This document shows, in pieces, positions 29,152-38,392 of a stretch of 51,643 nt of DNA. The translations under genes and the position numbers were made by a program. The first letter of the stretch is position 1, and each line of letters opens with the position of its first letter. Under the pieces are notes generated by a model that was given only the letters and a program-made list of their open reading frames with translations, was not told the origin of the DNA and ran no database searches. This DNA comes from Trichomonas tenax (taxonomy: Eukaryota; Parabasalia; Trichomonadida; Trichomonadidae): the NCBI GenBank assembly GCA_023091735.1, contig JALKBU010000284.1, positions 1 through 51,643 of the forward strand. Reading direction: 5' to 3'.

Positions 29152-30324
29152 TTAATAATTCTTCTTTGAGCCTTCCGTAATAACCTTCTTATTACCACCA
29201 CGACGCTTAGCGGCACCTTCGTTTTCTTTGAGGTTCAAATGATATCTATTCAAGTAATAGAATTCAATAACTTCCTTAACATTCTTTTCTGGAAGTGCTT
29301 CGGCTATCTTTGCGAAATCCTTTGGATGCTGACGATATTTCTCAACGAAAATTGTTTTCTCTTCTTCAGTCCAAGCGAGACGATGCCTGTATTGATCGAA
29401 TGTAGCAATCGGCTCCGGAACGAAAGCATTTGTATCAATGTAAGCGCGCGCAAGTCTTTCTTCTTCTGAGAGAATTTGTGGAATATCTTGTGCAGCCCAC
29501 TTAAGGCGCTGTATTTCATCGAGATTTGGTCTTTCGAAGTTGAATTCGCTTGGCCATTGCTCTGATTTTTCGCCCGTTCTGTCATTATATTCGTCGATAG
29601 TTTTCTGTCGCTCTTGCCAAGGTCTATCGAGCTCGCTGTACTTCTTTGCGAGTTCGTTTTCCTTTTCGTTGAGAACATCCTGCTCTGCGTATCTCACAGC
29701 GAATAATGGAACTAATAACTCGTTATTCGTATCGATTGTAGACTTGAATTGCGGGTAGTCGATAATATGTCTGTACATTGGTAGCGTGTGATGTGTTTGT
29801 GGTGAATTTGTTGAAGAATTAACCAAAGCAACCTGTTGAGCCTCTTTCGCTTTCCTTTGATTGTCCTGAATGATAGATTCAATCGAAGTGTCGATCATTA
29901 TTAGTCCGCGGTACTCGTGGATGCCGTTTGCTGAAGTGTTCGGAGTCAATGCTTGCGCTGTGTGCTTAAACGACTTCAACTCGTATTGCAGCGAAGAGAG
30001 CTCCGCACGCAGTCTGCTGATTTCCGCGTCTGTTTCGTTCTTCACGTTCTGAACTTCCTGTTTAGATGGAATTGATGGGAAAGGAGCGGCAGAAGAGATC
30101 GTATCCTTCATGTCGTGGAAGCTGAACGTAGAAATGGAGCGAACTGGAACAGGATTTCTGTGCTTTATCACTGCAGGCGTGTGAGATTCGCTTGAAGTAG
30201 CGATTTGAAGCCACGGCGAGTTCTGCTTCGGAATGCTGATCGTCGTCGAGGCAGCGCATGGACTGGCTTGTGCCGAATTTGGAACGAGAAAGGCGTTGAG
30301 GTCCTCACGAGGAGGAGTAGACAT
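29152..30324 (-). CDS. NCoR/SMRT-type SANT-domain corepressor
   Basis: 390 residues. A coiled coil spans about 86-123. The segment SIIQDNQRKAKEAQ (150-163) corresponds to the NCoR motif I.DENRKKAE.A. It is followed by LPMYRHIIDYPQF and a helical stretch, RYAEQDVLNEKENELAKKYSELDRPWQER, matching the conserved region between the deacetylase-activation motif and the SANT domain. Residues 316-366 are a SANT domain (AWTEEEKTIFVEKYRQHPKDF ... VIEFYYLNRYHLNLK) and are followed by a basic RRGGNKK, as in NCoR1. By family it would scaffold a class I histone deacetylase. At 390 residues it has only the conserved core, without receptor-interaction domains. TGCGGTTT (M3-like) lies 11 nt before the ATG. Confidence 0.82.
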   Translation of the reverse strand: MSTPPREDLNAFLVPNSAQASPCAASTTISIPKQNSPWLQIATSSESHTPAVIKHRNPVPVRSISTFSFHDMKDTISSAAPFPSIPSKQEVQNVKNETDAEISRLRAELSSLQYELKSFKHTAQALTPNTSANGIHEYRGLIMIDTSIESIIQDNQRKAKEAQQVALVNSSTNSPQTHHTLPMYRHIIDYPQFKSTIDTNNELLVPLFAVRYAEQDVLNEKENELAKKYSELDRPWQERQKTIDEYNDRTGEKSEQWPSEFNFERPNLDEIQRLKWAAQDIPQILSEEERLARAYIDTNAFVPEPIATFDQYRHRLAWTEEEKTIFVEKYRQHPKDFAKIAEALPEKNVKEVIEFYYLNRYHLNLKENEGAAKRRGGNKKVITEGSKKNY

Positions 30325-30680
30325 TTTTTTTCTAAAAACCGCAGATTTTAGAATTTTTTTTCAAAATTTGTGATATCATTTTATTGTGTTTTTGGATACT
30401 CCATTTTATGTACATTCTAATAAATGGTGTTTTGGATCAAAATTTTAAGTATATGTGGTAAATCTTCGATATTTTATGCTTCTACTCGCTTTAAGAGCCT
30501 TACACAACTAAAATCCGATACAATTTTGCATAAAAAGGTATGGCATGTAATAAACACCCTTTACATAACATGAAACTTTAAATTCAATAATTTTTAATGA
30601 AATTCATCATATTGCTTTTCTGGAATATGCGAAAAAGTATAGATATTCCTTGGCTATATTTTGGTTTAGTGTCTTTATGT
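30325..30680. other. Intergenic spacer
   Basis: AT-rich. It contains one variant of the recurrent motif (TGGCATGTAA, 30541-30550). No gene is seen. Confidence 0.45.
30335..30342 (-). promoter_or_regulatory. M3-like motif before the NCoR-like gene
   Basis: TGCGGTTT on the minus strand fits the degenerate M3 Myb-recognition motif and lies 11-18 nt upstream of the ATG at 30324. The function is inferred from position and sequence only. Confidence 0.35.
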
Positions 30681-31094
30681 TTAAATCAATTTTGTTATGA
30701 GGAAATTATTCATCACTAATGCGACATTTCCATATTTTTCGAGATATCGCTGAAATGTTTGTTGACGAACACTATCATAATTTGGATAATCATGTAAATT
30801 GTAGTAATCGAGAATTAACCTATATAAATTCGAATAAAATAAAACATGCTTGAATCTTATAGAACAAGCGAGTTGTATCATCCTTTTCATATATTCAGGG
30901 CTTATTTCACCATTTGCAACAGAAATTTTGATTGCTTCAAATATTTCCTCTGGAGATGTTTTATTAAGATCAATATTCCACAGCATTTCGCAGATTTTGT
31001 TGATTTTTCTGAAAGGCAACGAAATATCTACGTCAACAATACACTTATGCTTCAGCTTTTCCCTCTCAATATTATCAAAAATCGACTTATTCGT
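30681..31094 (-). pseudogene. 5'-truncated remnant of an ankyrin-family N-terminal domain
   Basis: An open frame of about 138 codons runs from a stop near 31095 to 30681, but its first ATG comes only after some 35 codons (CEML). The sequence FRKINKICEMLWNID...EEIFEAIKI...YMKRMIQLACSIRFKHVLFYSNLYRLILDYYN resembles the helical region that precedes ankyrin repeats in trichomonad DUF3447 proteins, as in the gene at 17132-18337. No repeats follow before the stop. I read it as a gene relic; a real small gene with an upstream exon cannot be excluded. Confidence 0.45.
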
Positions 31095-31205
31095 TTACAT
31101 GTCAGAAATTAATTAATATCAATATTTTACTTGGCATTTTTATATTGTCATTTTACATGGCAAAATGTCATTTATGCGTCAAAAATAAAATTACATGTCA
31201 AAAAA
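31094..31205. repeat. Cluster of four recurrent TTTACATGTCAAAA-type motifs
   Basis: TTTACATGTCAGAA (31094-31107), TTTTACATGGCAAAA (31151-31165), TTTATGCGTCAAAAA (31171-31185) and TTACATGTCAAAAAA (31191-31205) lie in one orientation within 112 bp, just beyond the 3' end of the CHD-FYR gene. Their role is unknown. Confidence 0.6.
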
Positions 31206-31243
31206 TATTAATGAACAGAATTTATTATAAACAATGAAAAAAT

Positions 31244-34200
31244 CTATGACTTCAGCATTCGCTCAATAGATAAATCTTTGGTGGTCTTTGGTTCTTCGTT
31301 TGAAGTGATTTTTGGAGCTTCGATGATCTTCTTCTTTATGACTTTTGGAGAAGCATGAACTTTTTGTGGCGTGTCTGCTTCAACTTCTTTAGTCTTCTGA
31401 GGAGTGGACAAGAAGTTAGGTACTTGCGAAGTTGGCGGAGCAGCAAGGGTCTGAATAGATGGGATCGCCTGGAGAACAGGAATTGCTGTCTTTGGTGTCT
31501 GAATCTTTATTGGGTTGCTTGCTTGAACTTGGTGGATCACTGGTGTTGACGGCTGATGTTGTTGTGTTGGAATGTTCAACTGCAAAGCAGGTGCACTCGC
31601 TTGGTGTTGTGGAAGATTGAGTTGCAAAGCTGGAGCACTCGTTTGATGCTGCGGAATATTAAGCTGTAAAGGAGGTCCGCTTTGCTGATGCTGTGGGACG
31701 CTGTAAGCTGTAGGAGCAGACTGTGTATGCGGAGGGATGTTCACGATTGGTGGCAACTGGTTATTGCTCTGTATGTGAGGCAACTGCGTGTTTGTTGGAA
31801 GAGGAGGAAGCTGATTGTTAGCTTGAATTAATGGCAAGTGGTTTTGTATTGGAGGAACAGAAGGTGGGGTCGTTGGGAGCTGCAATGATAGAGCAGGAAC
31901 CGGTTGTATTCTTGGAATCATTGGAATTGATGGCTGTGGCTGACCTGGATTTTGCTGCTGCATCAATTGGTAAGCTCTCAATCTGGCATCTGGACTTTCC
32001 TGTTCGATGAACTTGACATAGAAGTTCAGCTTCATCTTTGCCTGAGCATCCTCCGTCTTCACTGGTTGAGGAATTGATTGCGGTTTCGGTCTTGCTTGTC
32101 TTCTTGGCGCTCTCTGTGTCGCTTCCGTCTCTGAGAACTCTCTGAAAACATAACCTTCGCACTTATCAGCGTTCTTCATGTGCTGAATGGCGTAAATTGT
32201 TTCTGGTGCTGCCAGACCATAATAATCTGGGCCAGAGATACTCAACTGCTTGGCAGCATCGTTCTCTCTCAGCTTTTGGACGATCTTGAGGATCATTGAC
32301 CATGGTGAGGTTGGAGAGACACCTTCGAAGTATTCCTCTGGGTTCTTTTCATTGGTGACTCTAAAGAGAGGTCCTGGACCACCTGTGTCGATGATTTCGC
32401 AGATATACTTCACTCTCTCGCTTGGATTGATTGTGGATCTGTATTGTTTGGTCATCTTGTAGCCAGCTGGATATATGTACTTCTCTGTGTGGAATCCAGG
32501 GCGATCCCAAACAATAGTGCCGAAAGATAAAATGCAGGATGAAGGTGTTAAGTTAAGAGGAAGCTGTGGTAATCCATCTTCATTAAGTTTGATGTTTGGA
32601 AGAGGAAGAGCATCAGATGTTGGTGTTGGTCTTCGTTTAACTCTTGCTACATCTTGTTCCTTGAGCTGCTCGAGAGGAGTGTTCTCAATGAGGTCCAAGC
32701 AGACCATCAGGCGTTTCATGACTCTTATATCATTCGTAACAAACTGAGGAGGCTTTTCGCCAACGATTGGAAGGAACTCTTCCTGCTTAAGGATATCAGC
32801 GCATTGACCCCAGCCACGCTCGGAAATATATTTGAAGAACTTGAATTCAATCTCGTTTGTCCATAAATTAGGAACGTTTCTCCATCTTGGCATTGTTTCG
32901 AAGTACTCCTTCAGCTTTTCGTCGCCGTGATTGATGAACAATCTTCTCAATCTAGTGAGGCTCTCAACTCTCTGTCTGAGTCTGTTTGCTTGTGAATCGT
33001 CATCACCATCACCGCCTTTCTTTGATTTCTTCTTCGACTTTTCTTCTGTCTTCTCTTCTGTTTCTTCAGTCTTCGCTTCTTGCTTAACTTCAGTCTTAAC
33101 CTCTTGCTTCACTTCAACCTTAACTTCTGGTTTGGCTTCTTTGTCTTTGTTTTCTTCTTCTTTTTCTTCCTTCTCTTTGTTCTCTTTGTCTTTGTCATCG
33201 ACATCTTTTCCATCCAAGATGTCTTTGACGTATTGCTCCATCTGAACATCTGTCTTCTCCGTGAATCCAGTGATATCTCTGAACTTCTCCCAGTCAAACT
33301 TACCATCTTCCTTGAGAGGAATTCCTTGATGCTGAAGTTGCTGAACAACTGAGCTCTTATCACGCTTCTTCCACTGCATTTGGCCTCGAGACTTTCTTGC
33401 TCTGTAGTTTGGAGTGTTCTCGTCAAGTTCGCCGTTCAAGAGCTTCCTTGTATCGAGAGCGATTCTCTTCAGTCTTGGGGTCAAGTTTGCTGTGGAAGGA
33501 GGATCAAGAGATTTATCTTTGATGAATGTCCATGGAATGTCTGGATCGTTGAGTATCTTTTCGTAGTTTGCGAATCCGCACTTGTAAGTGCCCATGACAA
33601 GGCACTTGTCGTCGTTCTCAGTCCACCATGGCGCTGGCGGCTGTGTGTGACATGGAGGGATTGTTATATATTCGATCTTGTTGTTTGCTTTGTTAATTGC
33701 TTGAGAAACATAGTAAAGAACTTCAAGGCGTCTAATCCACGAAACAGCGTTGTGTTGCAATTGTAAAACGAACTCGTCTTCATTGATTCTCAACAACAAA
33801 GCCATGTCATTATCTCTGCTCTTCGCATCTTCTTCTGTTGTATATCTTTCATCGAATGATGTCGAGCAGGCATCTTCCATCAAGATCTGAGCTGTCTCCA
33901 TGTCCGGGCACTTCTCCTGTGAGTTCTGCATGATTTGCCTCAAGAATGCACGCGCAGCCAGTTTGACTTCGTTGACAGGCTTCGAGAGACCGAGGACAGA
34001 AGCGATTTCCCAACGTCCCCATCCGTATCTGAACAAAAGTTGCTGCAATCTCTCACGATCTCTGTGTGACCAGCTGCCTTTTGGTGGCTCACCGTCCTCT
34101 TCTTCGTCTGACTCTTTGAAATTCACATCTACTTTCTTTCTGATTCTAACGTTTGTTAAGCCCGCATATTCACCGATTTCCTCCTCTTCTGCTGTCTGAG

Positions 34201-36445
34201 CGTTCGGAAGAATCTTCTGCCAGAATTCTGGATCATCAATATCGATTTTTATGTTTTCGTCAACATCAAATTGAGCCTTAGAGAACATTGAACCAGCAGC
34301 TTCGTTGATAACCATTGTCTTAGAACGTGAAAGAATGTCTTCGATGTTATCTTCGCAAAATGTATCCTCTTCAACATTATTGAGAGCGTAGTAAGCGCCT
34401 TTACGGAGAAGTGTATCGAGTTCTTTCTTCTTTGTCTTATCAAGAATAGCGTGTCCTAAACCGAGTTTCTTCGATGATATCTCAAACATGTTTTGCTCGT
34501 ATGTTCCCTTTGTTATGAGTCTGTAGACTTTAACTGTCTTCTGCTGTCCGATACGATGGCATCTCGCTTGTGCCTGAAGGTCGTTCTGTGGATTCCAGTC
34601 GCTATCGAAGATGATGACAGTGTCAGCAGCGTTGAGATTGATACCGAGACCGCCGGCTCTCGTACTCAAAAGGAAGATGAAGTCATCTGAGTCTGGTGCG
34701 TTGAAATGGTCGATAAGTGACTGCCTGACTGATGGCTTGACCTGCCCATCGAGACGGAGGAACTTGTAGCCAACAGCCGTCAAATAATCTTGAAGAATAT
34801 CTAAAAGGTTTGTCATTTGGCTGAAAATGAGAACTCTGTGGCCATCAGCTTTGAGCTTAGGCAACAGTTTGTCAATGAGAATCATTTTTCCACTTGATCT
34901 AACAATTGCATCGATTGCTTTATCAGGCTGATTCGTAAGGCCCATGTCATCGATGATTTTGTCTTCGGCTCCTTTCACAAGGAACGGGTGAATGCAGACT
35001 TTGCGAAGATCCATTGCAATATTCAACAAATTTGTTCCGCCAGACAAAAATGTTGAATTTTGCTCGAGAATAGCTCTGTAAAACTGCTTCTGGTACTTAG
35101 TCATTGTGCATTCAATGATTGTTTCTTCTTTTGGTGCGATTGTTTGATCAGTATCGACCTTGAGACGTCTCAAAAGATGCGGCTGAAGTCTGATTCTTAA
35201 TTTTTGGATATCTTGTGCATCCATGTCATTTGAAAGATCAGAGAATTCGCCTGGATGTAAAAATTCTAATAATGATTGCAATTCTTCGATTGAGTTCTGC
35301 AAAGGAGTTCCTGTCAATAATACTCTGAATGAAGTTTTCAAATGCTGGATTGCCCACAAAATCTTTGAATTTTTGTTCTTTAATCTGTGAGCTTCATCGA
35401 CAACAAAGGCTGGGAACTTAAAATCTTTCAATTCATCGATATCTTTGTACAAAACTTCGTATGATGTCAAAAATATGTCGAATTTAACTTGATCTGTATT
35501 TGTCTTATAAAACTCGTATTCTCTGATTGTTTCTCTCGCCTGACGATTTCCGATGTATCTGATGCAGTACAAATCTGTCCATGACTCGATTTGGCGCTGC
35601 CAATGCGGCAAAGTCGCCAAAGGAGCGATAACCATGTACGGGCCAGGAAGTTTCTCGATGCTGTGTATTCTTTCGAAAAACGCGACAGCTTGGATAGTTT
35701 TGCCGAGACCCATCTCATCTGCGAGAATACAGTTGATATCTGAATACCAATTTTTCAAAAGCCAATTGACGCCTTGTAATTGATATGGGAATAACTGGAG
35801 GTCGTTCTTGAATGTTGGGTTTTCTTCGATTTGTTTAAATTTCGATTTTGGTGGTTTTTTGTATTCTTTTGGTTCAACGTATTTATCATATTTGTAAAAT
35901 AAATCAACCAGAGACTGGTCAATTTCCTCCTCCCACGTACAGAAATTATACTCTAGATTTTTCCATTTGACGAGAAATTCTCGGTGATTATCAACGTCTT
36001 TATATGCAATTACGCGCTCGGGCTCGTTATAGCTCGGATCGTAGTACGGCTCCGGTGGAGGAACTGGATTTTTCTTGAAGTATCTTTTCCATTGACGATT
36101 TGCTTCGGGAAAAGTGATGAATTTTGACATAGGAATCCACTCAGAGTGGACAAAAGCCTTTCCTTTATATTTTACAAAGACCATTTGCTCAGGATTTTCA
36201 TTATCTGCGTTTTGATATCCAAGAATTGTTTCAAATGGAGATTTCGACGAATTATCCGATGCGTGTTCATCATCGGAGCTCGTTGGAGGCATCGAAACCG
36301 TTTCCTGCGAACCTTCATCAGACGGCGGCGAATCAGGTTCGTTTTCAGGTTCTTCTTCGGCAATGTGATTTCGGAAGCTTTCATCGTACTCGCTTTCGGT
36401 GGAAGAATATGTGTCATTGCGAATCCTTCCATGGAAGCGCCTCAT
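31244..36445 (-). CDS. CHD1-like chromatin remodeller fused to FYRN-FYRC domains
   Basis: 1733 residues. An acidic N-terminus is followed by two chromodomains (about 70-118 and 141-190). The SNF2 ATPase follows: DEMGLGKT 243-250, DEAH 350-353, LLTGTPLQN near 377-384, later RAGGLGINL and a QAQARCHRIGQ motif VI. A SANT-like domain starts near 787 (GSWSHRDRERLQQLLFRYGWGRWE), and a Lys/Glu-rich linker covers about 1080-1135. After a second helical region comes an FYRN domain (about 1306-1362: LSFGTIVWDRPGFH, EKYIYPAGYK, YICEI, GPLFRV) and an FYRC domain (about 1365-1440: SPTSPWSMILKIV, GPDYYGLAAPE, ADKCEGYVF). The last 270 residues are Pro/Gln-rich. The enzyme would slide nucleosomes in the nucleus; the FYR module is normally found in MLL/Trx, TBRG1 and plant JmjC proteins. 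Confidence 0.92.
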   Translation of the reverse strand: MRRFHGRIRNDTYSSTESEYDESFRNHIAEEEPENEPDSPPSDEGSQETVSMPPTSSDDEHASDNSSKSPFETILGYQNADNENPEQMVFVKYKGKAFVHSEWIPMSKFITFPEANRQWKRYFKKNPVPPPEPYYDPSYNEPERVIAYKDVDNHREFLVKWKNLEYNFCTWEEEIDQSLVDLFYKYDKYVEPKEYKKPPKSKFKQIEENPTFKNDLQLFPYQLQGVNWLLKNWYSDINCILADEMGLGKTIQAVAFFERIHSIEKLPGPYMVIAPLATLPHWQRQIESWTDLYCIRYIGNRQARETIREYEFYKTNTDQVKFDIFLTSYEVLYKDIDELKDFKFPAFVVDEAHRLKNKNSKILWAIQHLKTSFRVLLTGTPLQNSIEELQSLLEFLHPGEFSDLSNDMDAQDIQKLRIRLQPHLLRRLKVDTDQTIAPKEETIIECTMTKYQKQFYRAILEQNSTFLSGGTNLLNIAMDLRKVCIHPFLVKGAEDKIIDDMGLTNQPDKAIDAIVRSSGKMILIDKLLPKLKADGHRVLIFSQMTNLLDILQDYLTAVGYKFLRLDGQVKPSVRQSLIDHFNAPDSDDFIFLLSTRAGGLGINLNAADTVIIFDSDWNPQNDLQAQARCHRIGQQKTVKVYRLITKGTYEQNMFEISSKKLGLGHAILDKTKKKELDTLLRKGAYYALNNVEEDTFCEDNIEDILSRSKTMVINEAAGSMFSKAQFDVDENIKIDIDDPEFWQKILPNAQTAEEEEIGEYAGLTNVRIRKKVDVNFKESDEEEDGEPPKGSWSHRDRERLQQLLFRYGWGRWEIASVLGLSKPVNEVKLAARAFLRQIMQNSQEKCPDMETAQILMEDACSTSFDERYTTEEDAKSRDNDMALLLRINEDEFVLQLQHNAVSWIRRLEVLYYVSQAINKANNKIEYITIPPCHTQPPAPWWTENDDKCLVMGTYKCGFANYEKILNDPDIPWTFIKDKSLDPPSTANLTPRLKRIALDTRKLLNGELDENTPNYRARKSRGQMQWKKRDKSSVVQQLQHQGIPLKEDGKFDWEKFRDITGFTEKTDVQMEQYVKDILDGKDVDDKDKENKEKEEKEEENKDKEAKPEVKVEVKQEVKTEVKQEAKTEETEEKTEEKSKKKSKKGGDGDDDSQANRLRQRVESLTRLRRLFINHGDEKLKEYFETMPRWRNVPNLWTNEIEFKFFKYISERGWGQCADILKQEEFLPIVGEKPPQFVTNDIRVMKRLMVCLDLIENTPLEQLKEQDVARVKRRPTPTSDALPLPNIKLNEDGLPQLPLNLTPSSCILSFGTIVWDRPGFHTEKYIYPAGYKMTKQYRSTINPSERVKYICEIIDTGGPGPLFRVTNEKNPEEYFEGVSPTSPWSMILKIVQKLRENDAAKQLSISGPDYYGLAAPETIYAIQHMKNADKCEGYVFREFSETEATQRAPRRQARPKPQSIPQPVKTEDAQAKMKLNFYVKFIEQESPDARLRAYQLMQQQNPGQPQPSIPMIPRIQPVPALSLQLPTTPPSVPPIQNHLPLIQANNQLPPLPTNTQLPHIQSNNQLPPIVNIPPHTQSAPTAYSVPQHQQSGPPLQLNIPQHQTSAPALQLNLPQHQASAPALQLNIPTQQHQPSTPVIHQVQASNPIKIQTPKTAIPVLQAIPSIQTLAAPPTSQVPNFLSTPQKTKEVEADTPQKVHASPKVIKKKIIEAPKITSNEEPKTTKDLSIERMLKS
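31570..31695 (-). repeat. Three 42-bp coding repeats in the CHD-FYR tail
   Basis: Three diverged copies of a 42-bp unit encode 14-residue repeats of the form LQLN[IL]PQHQ[TA]SAPA in the Gln/Pro-rich C-terminus. A second, shorter NNQLPP-type repeat lies just upstream in the protein. The units keep frame, so length variation between strains would be tolerated. Confidence 0.65.
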
Positions 36446-37500
36446 TTGTCTTTATGGCCTTAAAAAAATAATTAATTTTCATTTCGAACATGACGCACAA
36501 AAAGTGACTGTTTTTCTATCAAAATATGTTTATATATTGTTTACGTGGCGTTTTAATACATTTTGAATTATTTATGTGTCAAATTTGATGATTACGTGGC
36601 ATAAATTGTTTTTTCTTATTTACTGTGATAGAAACCGACTTATTTTGACATTTGGCATAATATTATATTTGAAAAAGAAAACGAAAGGTAAAGTAAATGG
36701 CCAATTCTATTTAGGATATCTCATCCCATTTTTGTCGTATTTCAGTCAAGAAGTCGAGGCAGATGGAATTTTAATTTTCCATATCTATGTATGAATATTG
36801 GTAAATAGAAATTGTTCAAATCTGATATTTGATGATAACCCTCGATATGATAACATATTTCACCATTTGTTAACTAAAATTTTTGTATAAATTGTATAAT
36901 TCTATTTAATTTTCCTTTAGTGAAGCAGCTATCCCAAATATGAGGGTTTATTATGAATGAATATCTTTTTATTATCGATATTTAATAGACAATATTATGC
37001 TTGAACTTACAGCCTAAGTGTAATCTATCTATATATATATGTAAGTCAATAAAAATAGTTATTTGGGTTGGATATTCTTAATTTTCGCCAAAAATGATCA
37101 TAATTTCGCATAAAAGCCAAATATTCTTCATTAGATAAACTATTAAAGTTTATGTTCATAATATATATATATTTAATCTTACAACCCCTTTTAGATCATT
37201 TTTCAATCTTATAATATTAAGGTTAAAATCGTTAGAACTACATGACAAAAATTTAGATTTGAATGTTTTATTTGTCATAATTGGTGTAGTTTGGGAACAA
37301 TTATCAATGTATAGGCATAAAGGAATCAAATAAAATGAAAACGAAAAAAAGTTCAATTAATGAGGTTAGATACACAAAAACCATAAAACAACGATGTATT
37401 GGGCTTTCAAAAAGTTGACGGTTATAAAGCAGCATCTTCTGTATGTGCTCTATCCGAATATTTACGTAAAAATTGACCATTTTTATAAATGAACAAATAT
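36446..37500. other. 1-kb gene-free region upstream of the CHD-FYR gene
   Basis: Contains three motif copies within 66 bp (TTTACGTGGC from 36540, TTTATGTGTCAAATTT 36571-36586, ATTACGTGGCATAAA 36591-36605), about 95-160 bp upstream of the CHD-FYR start codon. The remainder is AT-rich with several short frames that do not look coding. Confidence 0.55.
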
Positions 37501-37501
37501 C

Positions 37502-38190
37502 TTGAATTTCTGCTCCGTTTGGGTTTTGGTTCTTTTGTATGTCCCAATCATCATTATGGTTCTCCCAATTCCAATGCCAAAGATTGTTGCCGAGACAGAA
37601 GAGTGAATCTGCAAGAAGACAGATGAAGTAGCTACTTTGTTTGGAAGCGCTGGCTTATTGTCGTCTTATTGTTCCCACTGCTGTTCAAACAGAGAGTCAA
37701 TAAGCTTGCTTTGTGGCTAAGAATTGTTGTCTATCTCGCAGTCTTGTGGCCATGCATTCTTCCACACACGATTCTCGAGTTCGACTGGCATCCAGGATTC
37801 TTCTGGATGTGGGGTGCTGTCTCTGACTGGAAGGCTGTCTACAACATCCAGGCTCCAATATACTGCACGAACTACATCTTATGGGTTCTATACCCATGCT
37901 TAGTTGCTTTAGTTTAGTCCGGTGTCAATCATGATGTCATAGACATTTTCTCATGGCTAGATGGCTACTACGCGTACTACTGCATCCTGAGGAACATGGA
38001 CTTCACAACATTCCAGCTGATTATGACTGCAGGCTTCACATTAGCCAAATGTTCTCTTGGTCAAGTAATATTGCCATGTGTTTGGTGGTCTATTGCAATC
38101 CTGTACAAACTGTACAAGTTCATATGGCCGCCAAAGGAGCCTGAATACAATCTCGATAGTGGTGAATTACTTTCCACACAGCCAGTTTAA
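37502..38190 (+). pseudogene. Multipass membrane-protein pseudogene
   Basis: Coding-like sequence is broken. The first piece in frame 2 (WVLVLLYVPIIIMVLPIPMPK, then a TGA near 37595) is followed by a second piece in frame 1 from about 37633 (WKRWLIVVLLFPLLFK ... CILPHTILEFDWHPGFFWMWG ... CTNYILWVLYPCLVAL). This is cut by a TAG at 37915-37917 and continues in the same frame (DIFSWLDGYYAYYCILRN ... LIMTAGFTLAKCSLGQVILPCVWWSIAILYKLYKFIWPP) to 38190. At least four hydrophobic helices are visible. There is no in-frame ATG at the start. I do not recognise the family. Codon choice on both sides of the TAG is gene-like, which suggests recent loss. Confidence 0.7.
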
Positions 38191-38392
38191 ATAAAAATAT
38201 TTTAGTATTATAAATCGATTACATATTAAACAACCAATATAGATATGTTTTAATGGTTATCTATAGTGATTATATAATAGATACTTTATCGTAGCTTGTG
38301 AATTATCTTTCAAAATTTGCAAAAGAAATTTAGTTGTCACTTTTAAGTGCACGTTTATTATTTTTCTTCAAGTTTTGTCAACTTTAACACAG

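Noticed and set aside
36576..36794. 72-codon frame upstream of the CHD-FYR gene
   Set aside because: It overlaps the cluster of recurrent intergenic motifs and has no domain or promoter support.
37915..37917. Programmed TAG readthrough in an intact gene
   Set aside because: The upstream part also has a TGA, a change of frame and no start codon, which fits a pseudogene better.
38375..38392. TTG start for the coiled-coil protein
   Set aside because: Eukaryotic nuclear genes rarely start at TTG. The same bases look like an intron 3' end, so the coding part is taken from 38393.
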